This document shows, in pieces, positions 1 through 5,223 of a DNA stretch of 6,086 bases. A program made the position numbers and the translations under genes. Under the pieces are notes generated by a model that was not told where the DNA came from, searched no databases, and saw nothing but the letters and a program-made list of their open reading frames with translations. Every line of letters begins with the position of its first letter. Position 1 is the stretch's first letter. The DNA is from XYA12-FULL-58-9 sp001798605 (GTDB lineage: Bacteria > Myxococcota > XYA12-FULL-58-9): assembly GCA_036736205.1 (NCBI GenBank), contig DAINMX010000320.1, positions 1 to 6,086 of the forward strand, in the 5' to 3' direction.

Positions 1-626
1 ATGTCCTCGGCGGCGTCACGATTCAACGCCAACTCAGTGCCCTCGACCTCCAGGCAGAAAGCCGGGGATGTCTGAAAGACGCGGACGAGTGTACCAGGGG
101 TGAGACCCAGCGCCGTCAGTCGCTCCAAGCGTTCGTGACTCTGAGAGCGAATGAATGTGATGCGCCCCGTGTCGCCTTCTTCGAGGTCGGTCAGGTCCGT
201 CATCAGAGAGGAGATGGTTTTCCGCTTGGCGCGACAACAAGCCCCGGGTGGAATCGGCTTGTTGTCAGGGCAGGTGGTGGGATGGCCGAGGAGAATGCAG
301 ATCGCCTCCTCGACCTCTGGAAGCAGTGTGTGCTCGACCTCGCAGGCCAGAGACTCTCTCTTTTCAAAAGAGAGGTCCAAAATGGTCGCAAACAGTGTCT
401 CGGCTAAGCGATGTCGACGCACGACGCTACGGGCAACAATGCGCCCCGCATCGGTCATCGACAAGCGACTGCCCTGCTGCTTGAGCAACTCGCGCCTCTC
501 GAGGGCCTCGAGGTCCCCCTCGGTAATCGGTATCGGACACTTGTCTTGGATGCCCTGGAGATTGCCATCTCCTGTTTCATCCGCTTTCCAGATCGCCTCG
601 AGAATCTCTTCGAGAGTCCTATCCAT
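1..626 (-). CDS. DtxR-like metal-dependent regulator with C-terminal FeoA/SH3-like domain, partial (C-terminus beyond window)
   Basis: I translated this open frame by hand from ATG at 626; 208 codons are visible and it leaves the window at base 1. Start choice: GGGGAG lies 5 bases before the ATG and the feoB stop is 11 bases upstream. Residues 1-65 resemble a DtxR winged helix but are short: the usual recognition-helix stretch is replaced by a region rich in Asp, Glu and Leu, so DNA binding is uncertain. Residues 70-110 match the DtxR dimerisation and metal-site helices: H72 and E76 in RHRLAE, then C95, E98 and H99 in ACEVEH, equivalent to DtxR H79, E83, C102, E105 and H106. CPDNKPIP (119-126), a typical DtxR-family loop, is followed by C130 and C131. 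From about residue 146 (LEEGDTGRI, then ERLTALGLTPGT) a FeoA/SH3-like barrel begins. It probably senses ferrous iron or another divalent metal and is co-transcribed with feoB. It is a divergent paralogue of the regulator at the head of the operon. Confidence 0.8.
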   Translation of the reverse strand, partial: MDRTLEEILEAIWKADETGDGNLQGIQDKCPIPITEGDLEALERRELLKQQGSRLSMTDAGRIVARSVVRRHRLAETLFATILDLSFEKRESLACEVEHTLLPEVEEAICILLGHPTTCPDNKPIPPGACCRAKRKTISSLMTDLTDLEEGDTGRITFIRSQSHERLERLTALGLTPGTLVRVFQTSPAFCLEVEGTELALNRDAAED

Positions 627-637
627 CGTTACTCCCC
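627..637 (-). promoter_or_regulatory. Ribosome binding site between feoB and the second regulator
   Basis: On the minus strand, GGGGAG directly follows the feoB TAA stop and precedes ATG at 626 by 5 bases. The 11-base spacing leaves no room for a separate promoter or terminator, so the downstream regulator is read from the feoB transcript. Confidence 0.7.
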
Positions 638-2737
638 TTACGCAAAACTGACCCCCAGATTGCGCAACACCAGATTCAGCAACGCCCCCAGCAAAATGGC
701 CCAGAACGTCGAAGCACTCAGGATGGCGATACCGGTCTTGACGCCCCGTTCCTTGAGCACCACGAGCGCCGCGTTGATGCAGGGAACGAGAAACGACATG
801 ACCACGAGTGCCACCACGAGCTGCACATTGTCGAAGTAATCGCGGAGCAACCTCAGCTCCGTGGCACCATTCTCCCGACGGATCGCGGTCTTGAGGAAGA
901 CCTGAACCGCCTGATCTGGGAGACCGAGAAAACTCTGCGTCAATGGTCGAGCTGCGGACTCGATGACGTCGAGTCCACCGACTCGATGGAACAGGAACAT
1001 GACAAAGGAAGCCAACAGAAAGAGGGGCACAGCTTCACGCATGAAGAGCCAGGTGCGAGCCCACGTGTGTCGCAGGACCCGGGTGATTCTTGGCACCCGC
1101 ATGGGCGGTAACTCCAAGATCAAATCAGAGAGCTTGCCCTTGATGATTTTGCTTGCCGCGAAACCCGAGACCACAATCTGCAGGGCGATGACCCCAAAGA
1201 CAACGGCGCTGGCGGTCCAGGGCAACGGGCTCAAGAGCACGATCATGACCGCCAACAGTGGGGCACAGGGGATACCCATGCACAACAGCAGCGTCAGGAT
1301 GATTCGCTCCTTGCGAGTGGCAAGCATGCGCGTGGTGATGACCGCCATGGTGACGCATGAGAAGCCCAACACCAATGGAATCAAAGCTTGGCCGTTGAGA
1401 CCGATCTTTCGAAACAATCGGTCAAAGAGCACGGCGAGTCGTGGCAAGTACCCCGAATCATCGAGCACGCCGTGCAAGAGGTAGAAGGCAAACAGAACGG
1501 GCAAGACAATGCCAACCGCGAGAAAGAGACCGGCGGGAAGCAATCCAAAATCGTGGTCCATGATCGCATCACGAACAAAGTCCATGGGAATCTTGGCAAC
1601 GATTGATTCACAAAAAGGAACGAGGAAGTCTTGGAACAGGTGTACATCGATCGAATCAACCACGAATGTGGCAGCGAAGGCTCCGATCCACAGATACGCC
1701 ACAACAACGACGAACGCGGCAATCACAGCCCCAGCGAGGGGGCGCTGGGCTAGGCGTCCAAAACGAGTGAGAAGGGTGGGTGCCCTGTTGGTGCGTATGG
1801 CAACCCTTTGTGCGATGCGCTCAGCTTCTGCGTGAATCGAACCAGCGATGACCGCCCTGAGGGTGGATCCAGGCACCTCCTGGGCTCGTTCAACGATCGT
1901 TTGAATCTTCGCGACGGCATCTCGCTTGAGGTGATCGTCGATCCAAGATCGAGCTTGGGAGTCACCAGCCAAGAGCAACAGCCCCAGCGCCCGAGTCGGG
2001 ACTGAAAGCCCATTGGGGAGGACCTCTTCGATGTCGCACAGCGCATTTTCTATCGCCTTGGGGAAGCGCACGTTGCGACTCGGCAGGCGGGCATCCGGCA
2101 ACAATTGGCACAGACGACGCACGCCCACGCCATCAATCGCCACAGTTCTGCAGATGGGCACGCCAAACAAAGCCGCGAGCTCATCATCATCAATGTGAAT
2201 GCCGAGGTTTTCGGCCTCGTCGATCATGTTGAGATCGAGGAGCATGGGCACTCCCAGCTCCGCGACCTCGAGCGCCAACGCCAAACTGCGGCGAAGGTTT
2301 TTTGCATCCAACACGACGATGGTGACGTCCATGGGATCGGACAGCAACAACTCTACCAGCGAGCCCTCAGTGCCGTTGTTGACAAAGATGCCCGAGGCGC
2401 CAGGAGCCTCGGTGAGCTGGGCACCCAACAGAGCGCATCTGTCGGCGCGAGTTGCGGACTGCTCGTTTGCTGCGGCGTGCACGCCGCATCCTTTGCAACC
2501 CCCAGCGCCGCAAGGAGCCATGTCGGGCCAACCATCAAGCTCCGAACGTAGACGGCCGCGAGGCACCTCATTGTCTGAGAGGGTTGCCATGGAGCGGTCG
2601 CAGAGACGCTCAAACAAGGCGGATTTGCCGACGCCCAAATTGCCCAACAGTACGATGTTGCGCCGACGGGCGGGCTCGTCTCCGTGAGTAGCGTTTGACC
2701 CGCCCAATGAGAACCGAGGCGAACCGACGGAGACCAT
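638..2737 (-). CDS. feoB: FeoB ferrous iron transport protein (G-domain plus permease)
   Basis: Inner-membrane ferrous iron uptake permease with an N-terminal cytosolic G domain; 699 residues from ATG at 2737. This ATG is preferred over TTG at 2740 because AGGGAG lies 8 bases upstream and the ATG overlaps the regulator stop by one base (TGATG). Residues 27-215: P-loop GNLGVGKS (32-39), DAKNLRR (144-150), NMID (170-173, the G4 NxxD) and TVA (198-200, G5). Switch I lacks the usual YPGTT Thr and switch II reads EAPG (110-113) where relatives have DTPG. Cysteines 76, 81, 84 and 101 form C-x4-C-x2-C-x16-C between the switches. Residues 335-695 contain about eight membrane segments. Gate motifs are GFSCVTMAVITTR (458-470), GIPC (488-491) and VPC (651-653), with DDSGYLPR (426-433) and RRENGA (620-625). 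These match the subtype with GLGCDTMATLTTR-like gates known from Geobacter-like bacteria rather than the GFGCNVPA type of E. coli. Identity is secure; altered nucleotide handling is inferred. Confidence 0.95.
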   Translation of the reverse strand: MVSVGSPRFSLGGSNATHGDEPARRRNIVLLGNLGVGKSALFERLCDRSMATLSDNEVPRGRLRSELDGWPDMAPCGAGGCKGCGVHAAANEQSATRADRCALLGAQLTEAPGASGIFVNNGTEGSLVELLLSDPMDVTIVVLDAKNLRRSLALALEVAELGVPMLLDLNMIDEAENLGIHIDDDELAALFGVPICRTVAIDGVGVRRLCQLLPDARLPSRNVRFPKAIENALCDIEEVLPNGLSVPTRALGLLLLAGDSQARSWIDDHLKRDAVAKIQTIVERAQEVPGSTLRAVIAGSIHAEAERIAQRVAIRTNRAPTLLTRFGRLAQRPLAGAVIAAFVVVVAYLWIGAFAATFVVDSIDVHLFQDFLVPFCESIVAKIPMDFVRDAIMDHDFGLLPAGLFLAVGIVLPVLFAFYLLHGVLDDSGYLPRLAVLFDRLFRKIGLNGQALIPLVLGFSCVTMAVITTRMLATRKERIILTLLLCMGIPCAPLLAVMIVLLSPLPWTASAVVFGVIALQIVVSGFAASKIIKGKLSDLILELPPMRVPRITRVLRHTWARTWLFMREAVPLFLLASFVMFLFHRVGGLDVIESAARPLTQSFLGLPDQAVQVFLKTAIRRENGATELRLLRDYFDNVQLVVALVVMSFLVPCINAALVVLKERGVKTGIAILSASTFWAILLGALLNLVLRNLGVSFA

Positions 2738-3638
2738 CAATCTGGCTCCCTGACAGCAACTCGCACTGAATCGGCTTCACCCGTTTGCAAGCAGACCTCA
2801 TTGCCAGCGACCTTGATCCATACAGCGCCGGTGCTCGAATCCACTCGTTGCACTTGGACGGAGGTGTTGGGCAACAGACCCAGGCCAAGCAACCGCTGTC
2901 GCATGGTATCTGGGGCAACGATTCGAACGACATCACCGGTGTCGCCAGGCTTGAGCTCGACGACGCTCCTGTGCTCGCTTGGCATCGGACGGCAGGCGGC
3001 GCATGGTAGAAGATGGTTGCGTGATGGGAAGTCGGCGTTCACCAGCGGGCAACTTTTGAATGACTCAATGAAGTCCGTGGGCGTATCGGGACAGGTGGCC
3101 AAGAACTCGAAGAACCTCACCAGTCGCTCCATCCCTTCAGCGGAAAGANNNNNNNNNNNNNNNNNNNNNNNNNNNNNNNNNNNNNNNNNNNNNNNNNNNN
3201 NNNNNNNNNNNNNNNNNNNNNNNNNNNNNNNNNNNNNNNNNNNNNNNNGGTGGCCAAGAACTCGAAGAACCTCACCAGTCGCTCCATCCCTTCAGCGGAA
3301 AGATTATGCTCGATGGCACACGCCTCGCGCTCTGCGGCGGCTGCGGACATTTGCAGAATGTCCTCAAAGAATCTCTTGAGGAGCTGGTGTTTGGCAAAGA
3401 CCCGTCGCGCCTGTTTCTCCCCATGGTCCGTGAGGCAGACGTATTCCCGCTGGACATAATCGACCAACCCGAGCTCGGAGAGGCGTTTGAGCGCTTGGGA
3501 TACAGAGCCCGCCTTGACATCTCGGGCCTTGGCAATGTCTTTGACCCGCGCGATCTTCTGCTTTTGTAGCAGGAGAAACACCGTCTCCAAGTAGTCTTCC
3601 AAGGAGCCAGAGAGGTCGTCTGTTTGTTCGGTAGGCAT
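2737..3638 (-). CDS. DtxR-family iron-dependent regulator with C-terminal FeoA-like domain, interrupted by an assembly gap
   Basis: Two open frames on either side of 100 Ns are one gene. Both contain the same 13 residues (MERLVRFFEFLAT) from an identical 55-bp flank; removing the Ns and one copy (155 bp) puts them in the same frame and gives 248 residues. Residues 10-75: winged-helix DNA-binding domain (SLEDYLETVF, DVKAGSVSQALKRLSELGLV). Residues 80-130: dimerisation and metal domain with H84 and C107, E110, H111 in ACAIEH, matching DtxR H79, C102, E105 and H106. D15 sits where DtxR has M10 and MntR has Asp; the DtxR E83 position is K88. Residues 131-164 carry Cys at 131, 145, 161 and 164, a possible extra metal or Fe-S site. 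Residues 172-245 form a FeoA/SH3-like barrel (ELKPGDTGDVVRI, LGLGLLPNTSVQV). It likely represses the operon when iron is plentiful. No Shine-Dalgarno is seen before ATG 3638, which directly abuts a palindromic operator, so initiation may be near-leaderless. Confidence 0.9.
3094..3148. repeat. 55-bp direct repeat, left copy (contig-end overlap)
   Basis: Identical to 3249-3303, base for base. It ends exactly where the Ns begin, as expected for two contigs ending in the same de Bruijn graph overlap of 55 bases. It encodes part of the DtxR-family dimerisation domain on the minus strand and is not a biological duplication. Confidence 0.93.
3149..3248. other. Scaffold gap of exactly 100 Ns, probably zero true length
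   Basis: Exactly 100 Ns, a conventional filler length. The 55 bases immediately left (3094-3148) and right (3249-3303) are identical, and collapsing them restores one reading frame through the regulator gene. The real sequence is most likely continuous, with this segment plus one 55-bp copy absent. Confidence 0.95.
3249..3303. repeat. 55-bp direct repeat, right copy (contig-end overlap)
   Basis: Second copy of 3094-3148, starting at the first base after the Ns. It encodes the same residues in the regulator but in the frame of the upstream half. Confidence 0.93.
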
Positions 3639-3659
3639 CTGTTAGGCTGGCCTAACAGA
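3638..3659. promoter_or_regulatory. Palindromic DtxR/IdeR-like operator abutting the regulator start codon
   Basis: The arm TCTGTTAGGC is followed by a 2-base centre (TG) and the exact complementary arm GCCTAACAGA, giving 10-bp perfect arms. The core TTAGGC-N2-GCCTAA resembles the DtxR/IdeR box, which is built from TTAGG half-sites. The last base of the palindrome on the minus strand is the A of the regulator ATG, so a bound dimer would cover the start site. A TTGAAA hexamer on the minus strand at 3677-3672 could be a -35 element, placing the -10 region inside the palindrome. Autoregulation by the adjacent DtxR-family protein is the simplest reading; control of the divergent plus-strand gene, 134 bp away, is less likely. 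Confidence 0.7.
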
Positions 3660-3712
3660 AAGAGTGGTGACTTTCAATGGTATGTGACACCCAGGTCAGA
3701 CGGTTCGCACAC

Positions 3713-3746
3713 GTCCAGTTCCCAGCAAATAGGCCATTGACTGGAC
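3713..3746. repeat. Short inverted repeat upstream of the response regulator gene
   Basis: GTCCAGT (3713-3719) and its reverse complement ACTGGAC (3740-3746) are separated by 20 bases; a further CTGGAC lies at 3756-3761. It could be a spaced operator for the plus-strand gene, but seven-base arms can occur by chance. Confidence 0.3.
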
Positions 3747-3792
3747 CAGACGGCGCTGGACAGATAGTATCAGCCCACCTGTTTGTCTGGAT

Positions 3793-5223
3793 ATGGCGAC
3801 GCAATCAAAGAGAATCGGCGATGTTCTCGTCGCCAAGACGAGCATCAGTCGTGCAGCTGCAGAGGCCGCGGCAGTGGAAACCGTGCTGGTGGATACTCGC
3901 ATTACGTCGGTGTTGGTGACCCAGGGAAAGCTCGACGAGGTAGAGGCCCTGCGGGCTCTATCTGAACAGTTTGGTGTACCGGCGGTCGACCTGCGTCGTG
4001 TTTCGATCCCCGCCGAGGTTCTCACCAAGGTGCCGCAGAGCGTTGCACAGTCTCAAGTTCTGTTGCCGATGGCCGTCGATGGCCAAACCCTGCAGGTCGC
4101 CATGGCAACACCGACCGACAGGAGGCTCCTCGACGAGCTCACCTTCGCGACGGGTATGCAGGTGTTGCCGCACGTCGCCCTGCACTTTCGCCTGCGCCAG
4201 GCCTGCAAGGATGCCTACGCGAACCCAAAGATTGGCTACAAAGGCTCCGATCCCGATCCGTCGGGTGCCGTGCCTCTGTTGACCCAAGCAAACCCTCCAG
4301 CGCAATTCCCCAGTGGCGATGAGGATGAGCCACTCGAGCTAACTTCGGTGGTCTTCGACACCGACAGCTTGCTCTCTTTGCCGGCTGCGACTGCCGCATC
4401 AGCATCAGCGGCACCAACGTACACGGCCGCAACGACATCCGCACGCTCGGCAACATCGACAGCGCAAGGCCTGCGTATTCTCGTGGTTGATGATGAGCCA
4501 GATATTGCACAGCTTGTGGTGGATGCCCTCAAGCCTCTGGGTCATGAGGTATTCACCGCCAGCCGCGGCGGCGAAGCGTTGCAGTTGGTCAAGTCGATCA
4601 AACCGAACCTCATCGTCCTCGATGCCATGCTCCCTGAGGTGCACGGCTTTGAGATCTGTCGCAAGGTCAAAGAGAGCAAACGCTTTGCAAAGACCCCGGT
4701 GTTGATGATCTCTGCGATCTATCGTGGTTGGCGCATCGCCGAGGATATCAAAGCGCTGTATAAGGTCGATGCTTTTTTGGAAAAGCCCTTCCGCATTGCC
4801 GAGCTACGACGTCAGGCGGAGATACTTCTGGCGAATTCACCGCAAAGAGACGACAACCCCTCTGGTGAGAAAGCCCAATCTGCATATGTTGGGGCTGTCA
4901 CCGCATTGAAGGCCAGTGACTATGACGGTGCCTTTGGTCATCTGCATCAGGCTGAAGCCCTCGACCCCTTCTCCGCCAACATTCAACTGCTGCTCGGACG
5001 TGTTCTTGAACATCAGGAACGTGCCTTCCAGGCAATCTATCACTACGAGAGGGCAGTCGAGCTGGATTCAATGTTGTTCCCGGCGATTAAGAACCTTGCG
5101 GTCCTTTACCACGCCAAGGGTTTCAAGAACAAAGCGATCGAAATGTGGGAACGCGCCCTGAGGGCTGCCCCGAGCCCTCAGGTCCGAGAGACAATCAAAA
5201 CGCATCTTGTGAGTATCCTGTGA
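3793..5223 (+). CDS. MshEN (T2SSE N-terminal) - receiver - TPR protein
   Basis: 476 residues, predicted cytosolic, no signal peptide or membrane segment. Residues 7-143 form an MshEN/T2SSE_N domain, the module found at the N-terminus of PilB, GspE and MshE ATPases; two 24-residue motifs begin at R7 and R36, the 29-residue offset typical of the c-di-GMP-binding form, but several consensus residues are missing. No ATPase domain follows. Residues 150-226 are a linker, acidic then Ala/Ser/Thr-rich. Residues 227-350 are a receiver domain with the acidic pair D233/D234, phospho-acceptor D277 (IVLDAMLPEVHG), S307 and K331 (FLEKPF), so it should be phosphorylatable. Residues 361-476 carry about three TPR-like repeats (YDGAFGHLHQAEALDP, AFQAIYHYERAVELD, NKAIEMWERALRAAP), suggesting protein docking as the output instead of DNA binding. 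The ATG at 3793 has no strong Shine-Dalgarno. The stop overlaps the next start (GTGA), implying a shared transcript. The sensor kinase is not in the window. Confidence 0.9.
   Translation: MATQSKRIGDVLVAKTSISRAAAEAAAVETVLVDTRITSVLVTQGKLDEVEALRALSEQFGVPAVDLRRVSIPAEVLTKVPQSVAQSQVLLPMAVDGQTLQVAMATPTDRRLLDELTFATGMQVLPHVALHFRLRQACKDAYANPKIGYKGSDPDPSGAVPLLTQANPPAQFPSGDEDEPLELTSVVFDTDSLLSLPAATAASASAAPTYTAATTSARSATSTAQGLRILVVDDEPDIAQLVVDALKPLGHEVFTASRGGEALQLVKSIKPNLIVLDAMLPEVHGFEICRKVKESKRFAKTPVLMISAIYRGWRIAEDIKALYKVDAFLEKPFRIAELRRQAEILLANSPQRDDNPSGEKAQSAYVGAVTALKASDYDGAFGHLHQAEALDPFSANIQLLLGRVLEHQERAFQAIYHYERAVELDSMLFPAIKNLAVLYHAKGFKNKAIEMWERALRAAPSPQVRETIKTHLVSIL

Noticed and set aside
151..651. Plus-strand 166-codon open frame
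   Set aside because: It lies opposite the second regulator and the end of feoB, has no domain signature and is rich in Arg and Ser, as expected of an antisense shadow in GC-rich DNA.
963..1484. Plus-strand 173-codon open frame inside feoB
   Set aside because: It is antisense to the conserved permease segments of FeoB and shows no recognisable protein features.
2738..2740. TTG at 2740 as the feoB start
   Set aside because: The ATG directly after it has better Shine-Dalgarno spacing and forms the common TGATG overlap with the preceding stop.
3117..3132. Separate standalone feoA gene starting at ATG 3132
   Set aside because: The first 13 residues duplicate the end of the DtxR half because of the repeated 55-bp contig end; after collapsing the gap this is the C-terminal part of one fused regulator.
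3094..3303. Biological direct repeat or insertion-site duplication around the gap
   Set aside because: The copies end exactly at the Ns, are exactly 55 bp and restore the frame when merged, which is better explained by scaffolding of overlapping contigs.
3737..3768. Sigma70-type promoter TTGACT with GATAGT for the plus-strand gene
   Set aside because: The spacer is 20 bases, too long for a normal promoter, and closer hexamers match poorly.
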